From DASREM01 sp035652095 (GTDB lineage: Bacteria > Acidobacteriota > Terriglobia > Terriglobales > Acidobacteriaceae): 64,000 nt of DNA. Numbering within the stretch: position 1 is the stretch's first letter; each line of letters begins with the position of its first letter. Location of the stretch: assembly GCA_035652095.1 (NCBI GenBank), contig DASREM010000004.1, positions 13,839 through 77,838 on the forward strand, read 5' to 3'. Positions 16,619 to 23,291 of the stretch are shown piece after piece. The position numbers were made by a program, and so were the translations under genes. The notes under the pieces were generated by a model. That model was not told the origin of the DNA and made no database searches. It worked only from the letters and a program-made list of their open reading frames with translations.

Positions 16619-16765
16619 TAAGGTTCGAAAAAGCCGACCCGGCTTAGAAAGACAGGTGATCCCTTTCGAATGCGTCCTTCCGAAATGGCGCGCAATGCAG
16701 TCGTGGGATGTGATAGACATTGTCCACTTCGAGGCTAGCCTATCTCAATTCGACGGAGGTTCTTC

Positions 16766-17221
16766 TTGAAATCCATCTGGATTAGCTTGGTTCTGGCGTT
16801 GTTCCTTGCGGTAGGTGCCGGTATGTCCGCGCAGCAGTCCTCGCACGACGCCGACATCGCCGAGCTTCAGCGACTCGAAAAAGTGTGGAACGAAGCCCAC
16901 GAACAGGGCGACGCTGCCCCTCTCGAACAAATCTGGGCCGATGACCTCGAAATCGCCGTGCCGCGGATGCGCGTGATGACGCGATCCGACGCGGCCACCT
17001 TCGCCCGCTCCGGGCGAATGAAGTTCCTGAGCTACCGGACTTCCGATATCCACGTCCGCGTGTATGGGGATGCGGCGGTTGTCACCGGCCGTCTGCAGCG
17101 TGAACGTACTCTCAACGGTCAAAGCGTTTCGGACGACTGGCGATTCACCAAGACGTACATCCGCCAGAATGGTAAATGGCGGGTGGTCAACTTCCAGGCT
17201 TCCGAGGCTGCCCAGCCCTAG
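16766..17221 (+). CDS. exported NTF2/SnoaL-like (DUF4440) protein
   Basis: Signal peptide KSIWISLVLALFLAVGAGMSAQ, then an NTF2-like fold. It has the helical IAELQRLEKVWNEAHEQGDAAPLEQIWADDLEIAVP and the beta strands DIHVRVYGDAAVVTGRLQRERTLNG and WRFTKTYIRQNGKWRVVNFQASEAA. DUF4440 proteins have a small hydrophobic pocket and no common function. The 151-residue length is normal. The start is TTG 16766, supported by GGAGG (16755-16759) 6 nt upstream. It appears monocistronic, with palindromic repeats on both sides. Confidence 0.85.
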   Translation: MKSIWISLVLALFLAVGAGMSAQQSSHDADIAELQRLEKVWNEAHEQGDAAPLEQIWADDLEIAVPRMRVMTRSDAATFARSGRMKFLSYRTSDIHVRVYGDAAVVTGRLQRERTLNGQSVSDDWRFTKTYIRQNGKWRVVNFQASEAAQP

Positions 17222-17376
17222 GAACCGCCGGCTCACTGTCGAAAACCAGATAACCACGAAGGACACCAAGGTTCACGAAGGATTTTTTCCTTTGTGTGAC
17301 TTCGTGTCCTTTGTGGTTGAGTTTAGAAAAGCGGAAGTTTGGCGAACCCCTGGAACCCCCCGCTCACTGTCGAAAA
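17221..17376. repeat. 25-bp direct repeats flanking a palindrome
   Basis: Positions 17221-17245 and 17352-17376 match at 23 of 25 bases and share the exact core GCTCACTGTCGAAAA. They bracket the palindromic repeat at 17252-17318. The first copy starts at the last base of the NTF2-like gene stop codon. Confidence 0.75.
17252..17318. repeat. long palindromic intergenic repeat
   Basis: Arms AACCACGAAGGACAC and GTGTCCTTTGTGGTT, with inner CACGAAGGA and TTCCTTTGTGTGA arms and a T-rich loop; 67 nt. It is nearly identical to the copy at 16554. Confidence 0.85.
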
Positions 17377-17445
17377 TTGGCTGAACGCTGTTAAGAATGA
17401 TCCACTTACGGAGGTTTGTGCTTTAATAGTCAGATACAGATCCAC

Positions 17446-18459
17446 ATGCCTTCCAGTCCTACAACCCTGCGCCGGCGGTTCAAGAGCGCATACCGTGAGT
17501 TGCGCGGTGCCCGCCACATGCTGCGCGCCCTGGCTTCGACCGATCACCCGCTGCTGGCGCACATCATCCCGGTGCGCCGCTGCAATCTGGCCTGCAAGTA
17601 CTGCAACGAGTTTGACGACTTCTCAAAGCCGGTGCCCACCGAGACCATGTTCCAGCGCGTGGATAAGCTGGCGGCCTTGGGCACCTCGGTGATTACGATC
17701 AGCGGTGGGGAGCCGCTGCTGCATCCCGCTCTCGACGACATCATCCGGCGCATCCGCAAGCACGGCATGGTGGCGGGCCTGATCACCAACGGCTACCTGC
17801 TGGTCGCCGAACGCATTCAGCGGCTAAACAAAGCCGGACTCGAGTGGCTGCAGATTTCGATTGATAACGTCACGCCCGACGAGGTCTCAAAGAAAAGCCT
17901 GAAGGTGCTCGACAAGAAACTTCAGCTGCTGGCCGAACATGCCGACTTCCACGTGAACATCAACTCCGTTGTCGGCGGCGGCGTAAGCAATCCCCAGGAC
18001 GCGTTGACCATCGGCCGGCGGGCCATGGAACTCGGTTTCAGCTCGACGGTTGGCATTATTCATGACGGGGAAGGCCAGTTGCAACCGCTTGGCGATGAAG
18101 AGCGCCGCGTCTATCACGAGATGAAGGCCCTGGAGAGGCGCAGCTTCACCCGTATCAATGCCTTCCAGGACAACATTGCCCAGGGACGTCCGAACCAGTG
18201 GCGTTGCCGCGCCGGAGCGCGCTACCTCTACATCTGCGAGGATGGGTTGGTGCATTACTGCTCGCAACAGCGGGGGTATCCCGGCATCCCTTTGGAAAAA
18301 TACACAGTTGCCGATATCCGTCGCGAGTATCTCACCGAAAAAGGCTGTGCCCCGCATTGCACCGTTTCCTGCGTGCACCAGGTTTCGATCTTCGATTCCT
18401 GGCGCGCCCCTCAACATCCCGTTGCCGCGCCTGCCGGAGATCTAGTGCAGATCGAGTAG
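17446..18459 (+). CDS. radical SAM protein with C-terminal Cys cluster
   Basis: Radical S-adenosylmethionine enzyme of 337 residues. The 4Fe-4S cluster motif CxxxCxxC is CNLACKYC at C46, C50 and C53. The SAM-binding GGE is SGGEPLLHP, followed by GLITNGYLL and LEWLQISIDN. The C-terminal part has CEDGLVHYCSQQ and CAPHCTVSCVH, suggesting an auxiliary cluster like the SPASM/twitch group (PqqE, MoaA and HpnH relatives). The product is unknown and no peptide substrate gene is visible nearby. The start is ATG 17446. A TTG at 17416 lies too close to GGAGG. TTTAAT at 17422-17427 could be its -10. The transposon inserted 34 bp after its stop. Confidence 0.85.
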   Translation: MPSSPTTLRRRFKSAYRELRGARHMLRALASTDHPLLAHIIPVRRCNLACKYCNEFDDFSKPVPTETMFQRVDKLAALGTSVITISGGEPLLHPALDDIIRRIRKHGMVAGLITNGYLLVAERIQRLNKAGLEWLQISIDNVTPDEVSKKSLKVLDKKLQLLAEHADFHVNINSVVGGGVSNPQDALTIGRRAMELGFSSTVGIIHDGEGQLQPLGDEERRVYHEMKALERRSFTRINAFQDNIAQGRPNQWRCRAGARYLYICEDGLVHYCSQQRGYPGIPLEKYTVADIRREYLTEKGCAPHCTVSCVHQVSIFDSWRAPQHPVAAPAGDLVQIE

Positions 18460-18492
18460 CGCGTCTCAATTTGATTCACTCGAAGCTAAGTT

Positions 18493-18500
18493 GTTGATAA
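18493..18500. repeat. 8-bp target-site duplication, left copy
   Basis: GTTGATAA directly before the left inverted repeat; an identical copy follows the right end at 20596-20603. Confidence 0.9.
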
Positions 18501-18523
18501 CAGGATTATGTACTTCACGCAAA
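18501..18523 (+). repeat. transposon left terminal inverted repeat
   Basis: Begins CAGGATTATGTACTTCACGC. It pairs with the reverse complement of 20573-20595, which begins CACGATTATATACTTGACGC. Confidence 0.88.
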
Positions 18524-18567
18524 ACTGGCGTACAATGTTTCCCGTCCGTTGGGAGTCGATTGCGTGA

Positions 18568-19506
18568 ATGTTCACTCACAGAGAACGGTACGGAAACTGG
18601 CGCGATTGGTTGCTCTGCCTCGCCATCGCAGTGCTTCTTGGAATCAGGTTGCCCATGCGTAACCCTGAAGGCCACAGCCCCGAGTACTGGCGCAAGCATC
18701 CAGAGAAAGCGCGAGAAGCAACCGCAACCGCAAAACCTACTCCAGTCAAAGAAGCGACAAAACCAGACAGGTTCAACGAAATACTTAACATCCTTGCATT
18801 CGCCTTCACGGTCGCCTCGTGGGGGTGGTCGGTGATAGCCCCTGATAGTAGCGTCTACTTTGGCTCTGTTCTTTTCTTGATTGCTACTGTGTTTGTAGTG
18901 ATAGCGATTTGCAGGATTTGGGACATTTCATTGGTCGCCAAAATAGCGATTCTAATGGCGTCGCTTTTAGGATTCGGCGTATTTGATTGGAACATAGTTA
19001 TTAAGCCCCAACGCGGGAAAGAGTTCAAAGACCTTCTCGTTGAGGGCTATCACATATCCGATGAGTGCTCTCAAATTCCAGGGAAGGAAGACACTCCGGA
19101 ATGGATGAGGGAGCAATCCACCAGATGGCAAACCAGAACGGAGTCCGCAATCGTTAACAAGCTAACTTATAGAGACATTCAAATGTGGCGTGGAAGCGGC
19201 GTCATTGGTCTGGTGGCGGACAAGAACATGAATGCCTATCAGTGCCTGTCTCTAGCGAACAAGATCATGGTTTTGGAAAACGTCATAGCGGAGCACTTTG
19301 ATCCAAAGTTGCAGCATGTCGATTACAAAGGACCTACTTACTGGCTAAACGTTAAAGACGGAAAGGCGGACATCACGGAAGCTCTTAAAGCAGGTGCCGG
19401 GAGTGCGGACATCTACATTAATAGCGATGGGAGCACAAAAGACGGAAAGGTTCAGGTAGAGGGCCACATGGGAAAGTCTACGCAGCCTTCTTCTGGGCCG
19501 AAGTGA
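18568..19506 (+). CDS. transposon passenger: membrane protein of unknown function
   Basis: A 312-residue protein that I cannot place in a family. N-terminal hydrophobic segment WLLCLAIAVLLGIRL (about 14-28), then a Lys/Pro/Thr-rich loop (45-70). Three close hydrophobic segments follow between about 72 and 142 (ILNILAFAFTVASWGWSVI, VLFLIATVFVVIAIC, LVAKIAILMASLLGFGVF). The C-terminal soluble domain of about 160 residues has SDECSQIP, WQTRTESAIVNKLTYRDIQMW and VADKNMNAYQCLSLANKIMVLENVI. It lies entirely between the transposon ends, and its last 29 bases overlap the 3' end of the transposase gene, tail to tail. ATG 18568 is about 13 nt after GGGAG. Base composition is like the transposase and unlike the chromosome. 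Confidence 0.75.
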   Translation: MFTHRERYGNWRDWLLCLAIAVLLGIRLPMRNPEGHSPEYWRKHPEKAREATATAKPTPVKEATKPDRFNEILNILAFAFTVASWGWSVIAPDSSVYFGSVLFLIATVFVVIAICRIWDISLVAKIAILMASLLGFGVFDWNIVIKPQRGKEFKDLLVEGYHISDECSQIPGKEDTPEWMREQSTRWQTRTESAIVNKLTYRDIQMWRGSGVIGLVADKNMNAYQCLSLANKIMVLENVIAEHFDPKLQHVDYKGPTYWLNVKDGKADITEALKAGAGSADIYINSDGSTKDGKVQVEGHMGKSTQPSSGPK

Positions 19507-20407
19507 GAGTCTTGTATTCAACGTTGTCAGACGCGATTAGCTTGAGCATGGTGTCACGGAACAAATACGGGTTCTTGCGATTGTTGAAACGCCATGTCAT
19601 CTCTTGGAGATAAGCAGGAAGATGTTTTACCGAGACTTTATGCCACGATCCGATAATGCCGCGCTTCAACAGCGAGAATGCGGATTCGACCGTGTTCGTG
19701 GTAACCATCATGCCTTTTTCGTACCGGACGTACTCTTCTTTGTGATGGTTGACGTGCTTGTGTTTCCCTTCGTATTGCGTCCCTTGGAAGTTGTAGAGCG
19801 CGGATTCGTCAGTCACGATGACATCGACAGTCGCGTCAACGTTGTCTTCGATAATCTGGTTCATCTTCCACTGCATCAGGTGACGCGCAGAGATGAAATG
19901 CAGATGCCCATTGCGCTCACGGATTCCAACGACTGGCGTTTTGCCTTCTTTGCTGCCGCGTCCAACGTGACGGCGCTTTCCGCCTACATACGTTTCGTCA
20001 ATTTCAACGACTCCGCTCAGTTTGTGACCGTCTACTTCGGCCATAGCGTGCCGAATGCGGTGACAGAGATACCAAGCTGTCTTGTAAGAGACTCCCAGAG
20101 TACGCTTGAGTTGATTAGCAGACATTCCCTTACGCGATTCGCAGAGCAGGTAAGTGCAAAGGAACCATTTCCAGAGCGGCAGGTGAGTGTCATGGAAGAT
20201 CGTTCCAGCAGTTACGCTGAATTGATAGTGGCAAGCATCGCAGTCATACTGTGCGCGTCCGCTCACGTCGGTAGCTTCGCTGCCGCACGCTGGGCAGGTC
20301 GGGCCATCAGGCCAGCGCAATGCTTCAAGATATGCGCGGCACTTTTCATCATTGCCGAACTGTTCAATCAAACGGCACAGGTCTACATTTGGAAGTGAAG
20401 GAGTCAT
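19478..20407 (-). CDS. IS1595-family transposase
   Basis: A 309-residue transposase. The N-terminal zinc ribbon CPACGSEA ... YDCDACHYQFS (about 37-62) is followed by TAGTIFHDTHLPLWKWF and a helix-turn-helix SANQLKRTLGVSYKTAWYLCHRIRHAM. The ISXO2-like catalytic domain has VEIDETYVGGK (first Asp), VIVTDESALY (second Asp), HVNHHKEEYVR and TNTVESAFSLLKRGIIG (Asn/Glu). All expected catalytic residues are present, so it should be active. The start is set at ATG 20407 (MTPSLPNVDLCRLIEQFG), the usual family N-terminus; the frame extends to 20518 without conserved sequence. Confidence 0.93.
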   Translation of the reverse strand: MTPSLPNVDLCRLIEQFGNDEKCRAYLEALRWPDGPTCPACGSEATDVSGRAQYDCDACHYQFSVTAGTIFHDTHLPLWKWFLCTYLLCESRKGMSANQLKRTLGVSYKTAWYLCHRIRHAMAEVDGHKLSGVVEIDETYVGGKRRHVGRGSKEGKTPVVGIRERNGHLHFISARHLMQWKMNQIIEDNVDATVDVIVTDESALYNFQGTQYEGKHKHVNHHKEEYVRYEKGMMVTTNTVESAFSLLKRGIIGSWHKVSVKHLPAYLQEMTWRFNNRKNPYLFRDTMLKLIASDNVEYKTLTSAQKKAA

Positions 20408-20410
20408 AGC

Positions 20411-20557
20411 GTGCCCCCGAAAAAGAAACATCCGAAAGACATGACCACTGACGAAGCGTTGAAGCACATCTTCCATCCCAAGATCGTGAAGCACGTCAAG
20501 AAGATCGTGGAGCACCACAACGCGCCGAAGGTGAAGAAGTCAACCACAAAAGGATAG
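20411..20557 (+). CDS. 48-residue basic protein in the transposon, uncertain
   Basis: GTG 20411 to TAG 20557, divergent from the transposase with only 3 bp between the two start codons. The product, MPPKKKHPKDMTTDEALKHI continuing with FHPKIVKHVKKIVEHHNAPK, has the look of a real short helical DNA-binding or regulatory peptide. The opposite strand is the non-conserved extension of the transposase frame, so one of the two is spurious. No promoter or ribosome site is evident, and 3 bp leaves no room for a divergent promoter. Confidence 0.4.
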   Translation: MPPKKKHPKDMTTDEALKHIFHPKIVKHVKKIVEHHNAPKVKKSTTKG

Positions 20558-20572
20558 TAGCATCGGCGGGTG

Positions 20573-20595
20573 TTTGCGTCAAGTATATAATCGTG
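20573..20595 (-). repeat. transposon right terminal inverted repeat
   Basis: On the plus strand this reads TTTGCGTCAAGTATATAATC then GTG. It is immediately followed by the right target duplication GTTGATAA (20596-20603). Confidence 0.88.
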
Positions 20596-20603
20596 GTTGA
20601 TAA
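20596..20603. repeat. 8-bp target-site duplication, right copy
   Basis: GTTGATAA, identical to 18493-18500. Confidence 0.9.
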
Positions 20604-20937
20604 TTCCTTCAAGCCCGGAATCATGCGTGAACTCCGGTTTGGAGCGTTCCTAAAGTGCCATTTAATCGCGTCCTGAAGCCCGTACAGCTCATTCCTGCCC
20701 AAGTTGAGCCCTGGAGGTCCGGCCAAGGCTCGCCCCGCGCCTCAGGGCGCTTCTGCGCCGAATTAGCGTAAAGATAATACTGTATGTACATGGAGGAATC
20801 GCGTCCAGTTCTCCCGGGTGCCTGAAGACGACCTAGTCGGCGAGATGCGGCGTCGCGGAGGCGAGACCCTGACACGGAGCTCGGCCGCTCGGCGGACAAC
20901 CGAGGGCGGCTCTCCGGATACATTCCGGCTGCGGTTC
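20604..20937. other. gene-free stretch of 334 bp
   Basis: Between the transposon and the DinB gene no convincing reading frame is seen. It holds two short GC-rich inverted repeats (GCGCC-TCAG-GGCGC near 20740, and CTCGG/CCGAG arms near 20880-20906). A half site, TACTGTATGTACAT, lies near 20779. It could contain a structured RNA or a decayed gene, but nothing specific is supported. Confidence 0.4.
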
Positions 20938-21456
20938 CTACTTCTTCGCGGTCGGCGGCAACAGGCCGTTGAGACGCAGATACATCGCCGCGGTGCTGTA
21001 GTGATCGGCCCAGTCGTTGGTTAAAGCGAAAAAAACGAACGCACGCGGGCCCTGGTGTCCTCCGTGCAGTTCGACGGTGTCGCCGAGCTTTGAATCGTCA
21101 GCTTTGCCCAGCGCCGCCGTGCAGAAGGTAAAGGAATCTTTCAGCGCAGCCAGCAGTTTGTCCTTGGGATCGTTTTCGTTCACGGGCTTGACCCGCGGCG
21201 GCGCCATGTCGGCAGCTTTCGCGCAAAGCTCGTTATTGGATCCCACCATGTGGGCGACGAGATGCCCAAAGGTCATCTGCTGAGGCGTGGGCTTGTAGCG
21301 GAACTTATCGGCCGGCATTTCATCGACTGCGTCAATCATGCTCTTCTGCCGGGTCGCCAGAATCTCGCGTGCGACGTCGCTGACCGGATTCTTGGATTGC
21401 GCGAATGCCGCGCCAGCCAAAAGTGCAACGAGAAGGCAGTAGCTTGCCAGTTTCAT
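20938..21456 (-). CDS. exported DinB-family protein
   Basis: Signal peptide MKLASYCLLVALLAGAAFAQ, then a four-helix DinB/YfiT fold. It has AREILATRQKSMIDAVDEMPADKFRYKPTPQQMTFGHLVAHMVGSNNELC, with the first metal His in GHLVAHM, and a later TNDWADHYSTAAMYLRLNGLLPP with the other metal His in DWADHYS. The typical three-His nickel/zinc site therefore looks complete. Members are often thiol-dependent transferases or hydrolases; this one is predicted to be exported, as in many acidobacterial paralogues. The start is ATG 21456 with GGAGG 5 nt upstream; the frame extends to 21477 without support. Confidence 0.88.
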   Translation of the reverse strand: MKLASYCLLVALLAGAAFAQSKNPVSDVAREILATRQKSMIDAVDEMPADKFRYKPTPQQMTFGHLVAHMVGSNNELCAKAADMAPPRVKPVNENDPKDKLLAALKDSFTFCTAALGKADDSKLGDTVELHGGHQGPRAFVFFALTNDWADHYSTAAMYLRLNGLLPPTAKK

Positions 21457-21523
21457 AGGTCCTCCGGAACAGGGCAAGCATAAACCCCAGCGTTCGATTT
21501 GGGCAAAGGGAAGCCGCCAGACC

Positions 21524-22807
21524 TCAGTGTGGCTTGACCGCCGCCGGCTTCATGTGCGCGCCACTTTGCTCGCGACGCATTTGGGCGGCGAGTTCCTTGA
21601 TCTCGGTCAGGTCGCGCTGCATCTCACTCCAGCCATACCAGAGCGCGTAATCGGGGCTGGCATGGAATGTTCCCTGGAAGGTGCGCATGCGGTGCTCGAG
21701 ATACATCACAAACAGCTTTTGCTCGACCACGGTCGGCGCATCGTGGAAGGTCAACAGATTCGGGAAGGGATAAGCGTAGTTTTTCGGCTGTTTCAGCACT
21801 CCGTCTCTGTAGAGGTCCGCCACGATGTGGATCGCTTGCGCCATCAGGTGATCGGCGTTGCGGATCATGTCGTCCCCGAGTTCAAGCTGCTGCCTGGCGA
21901 AGTTGCCGGAGTGGCATTGGTTGCAGGTCTTCAACATCTTGTCCCGCTCGCGCTGCCAGTCTTCCTGGGTGAGGCGGGCGACATCGGCGGCCTTCACGGT
22001 GGCGACGAGAGCCGTGGGTTGTCCTTGAGGATCAAGAACTCCAAGCGCCTGCAAGATAGCGGCGCGGTCGGCGGCCCACTGCTTGTCCTCCGGAAGCGGG
22101 AGACGTACCGCCAGGAACCCCCAGGCGGTGCGCACCTCGTGATTGCCTTCCTGCATGTGGCAGGTCTGGCATGTCGGCGCGCTTGCCGTGGCGGGCAGGA
22201 TGCCTCGCTGCTTCAGGTCGGTGCGCACACCGTGTTTGGAGGACGAGTACATCTCCCACTGCGGATGATCGAACCCCATGTGGCAGCTGGCGCAGGCTTG
22301 CGGCTGCTTTGCTTCCTCGACAGAAAACGTGTGGCGGGTATGGCAGGAGTCGCATGCCGCGGCGCCAAATTCGGTGCCATGCTGGCGAAGCTCCACGATC
22401 TCGGTAGGACTCTTCAGACCGATTTTATGGCATCCCCCACAGCCTTTCTCGCCTTCGGTCATCGCCATGGGCTGCCAATGAATGGTGGGCATGGCTTTCA
22501 TCGCCGCCCACCCGATGGAGTGCTTGCCTTTCTTATATTGCTCGACCTGGGTTTGGTGGCAGGTAGCGCAAGTCTCGGGTGTGGGAATCTTCACCTTGGA
22601 AACGTCCGCCGCCGAGGTGTGCTGGTCGCCGTGACAGTTGACGCAAGTCACTTCCATGCTGCTGTGCTTGCTGAGCTTCCAATCGGAAACGATGCCTGGA
22701 GTTACTTTGCTGTGGCAATCGATGCACTGCGTTGCCGGCTGTTGTGCGAACAAGAAGGTTGGAAAAAGAAGGAGAAGTGCACACAGAGCAAAGTGCGGTA
22801 AACGCAT
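21524..22807 (-). CDS. octaheme c-type cytochrome, hydroxylamine-oxidoreductase-like
   Basis: Exported multiheme cytochrome of 427 residues. Signal peptide MRLPHFALCALLLLFPTFLFAQ, then eight CxxCH heme sites in order: CIDCH, CVNCH, CATCH, CGGCH, CDSCH, CASCH, CQTCH, CNQCH. The spacing and the C-terminal helical region (PTVVEQKLFVMYLEHRMRTFQGTFHASPDYALWYGWSEMQRDLTEI) resemble the octaheme HAO group, which covers hydroxylamine oxidation and nitrite reduction. Which reaction it performs cannot be told: the crosslinking Tyr of true HAO must be judged by alignment. The start is ATG 22807 with GGAGG 5 nt upstream. It is the last gene of a possible minus-strand unit with the 114-residue and FG-GAP genes. 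Confidence 0.82.
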   Translation of the reverse strand: MRLPHFALCALLLLFPTFLFAQQPATQCIDCHSKVTPGIVSDWKLSKHSSMEVTCVNCHGDQHTSAADVSKVKIPTPETCATCHQTQVEQYKKGKHSIGWAAMKAMPTIHWQPMAMTEGEKGCGGCHKIGLKSPTEIVELRQHGTEFGAAACDSCHTRHTFSVEEAKQPQACASCHMGFDHPQWEMYSSSKHGVRTDLKQRGILPATASAPTCQTCHMQEGNHEVRTAWGFLAVRLPLPEDKQWAADRAAILQALGVLDPQGQPTALVATVKAADVARLTQEDWQRERDKMLKTCNQCHSGNFARQQLELGDDMIRNADHLMAQAIHIVADLYRDGVLKQPKNYAYPFPNLLTFHDAPTVVEQKLFVMYLEHRMRTFQGTFHASPDYALWYGWSEMQRDLTEIKELAAQMRREQSGAHMKPAAVKPH

Positions 22808-22930
22808 AAGCGCCTCCGAGGCCAACGAATTCTCTATACCCGAAACGGTTGCCGGCAGTGACATTGGTCACAACTCGCGAAAAAAACCGGACTGGTACGG
22901 CCGATCAGTCCTCCCGCCCGCGCGAGCCGG

Positions 22931-23275
22931 TTAGTTGGAAACGATGTAAATTCTGGCGATCGAATCGATCCCTGCGTATTCAGAGCAGGTGTTGGTGGTG
23001 TCGATGTACACCCGCTTGCCGGCCAGAAAGGCAGACATCGAAACTTGCAGCATAGCCTTGCCCCCGGAAGTGGTCGCGTCTCCGGTGACGCGGTTCAAGG
23101 TCGTCGCGCAGGTGCTGCCCTGGATTGATCCTGAGATGTCGAGCAGGAATTTGCCATCATTACGCTGGTCAACGGCTGTGACGGTAACGTAGGCGCCGGT
23201 GGTGCCCGCGAGAATGCGTGCGGGGTTGAGAGCCAGCACTGCCAGCGCAAACAGAACGACGAGGGCACGCTTCAT
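22931..23275 (-). CDS. small exported protein, unknown
   Basis: Signal peptide MKRALVVLFALAVLALNPARILA, then about 90 residues of predicted beta-rich sequence (GAYVTVTAVDQRNDGKFLLDISG, GKAMLQVSMSAFLAGKRVYIDTTNTCSEYAGIDSIARIYIVSN). Two Cys (in GSTCATT and NTCSEY) could form a disulphide. I do not recognise a family. ATG 23275 has AGGAGA 8 nt upstream. It begins 16 bp after the stop of the FG-GAP gene and precedes the octaheme cytochrome, so it is likely cotranscribed. Confidence 0.75.
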   Translation of the reverse strand: MKRALVVLFALAVLALNPARILAGTTGAYVTVTAVDQRNDGKFLLDISGSIQGSTCATTLNRVTGDATTSGGKAMLQVSMSAFLAGKRVYIDTTNTCSEYAGIDSIARIYIVSN

Positions 23276-23291
23276 CCAATGTTCTCCTAAG

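Larger units (their letters stand above)
18501..20595. mobile_element. complete IS1595-type transposon with passenger gene
   Basis: The 2095-bp element is bounded by terminal inverted repeats at 18501-18523 and 20573-20595. They match at 20 of 23 bases, with shared core GATTATRTACTTSACGCAAA when read inward from each end. Perfect 8-bp duplications GTTGATAA flank it, the size known for the IS1595 family. Inside are a membrane-protein gene (plus strand), the transposase (minus strand) and a 48-codon frame (plus strand). Its base composition is visibly more AT-rich than the neighbouring chromosome. The intact ends, intact transposase and identical duplications point to a recent insertion. Passenger genes are known in some IS1595 subgroups. 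Confidence 0.92.

Noticed and set aside
20408..20518. Upstream extension of the transposase frame
   Set aside because: The added residues are not like IS1595 transposases, which begin close to MTPSLPN, and they overlap the 48-codon frame.
20779..20795. Possible LexA-like box TACTGTATGTACAT
   Set aside because: Only one half matches the E. coli-type box, no SOS gene follows, and the Acidobacteriota LexA site is not known to have this form.
21527..22801. 424-codon plus-strand frame over the cytochrome gene
   Set aside because: Eight CxxCH motifs and a signal peptide on the minus strand leave no doubt which is real.
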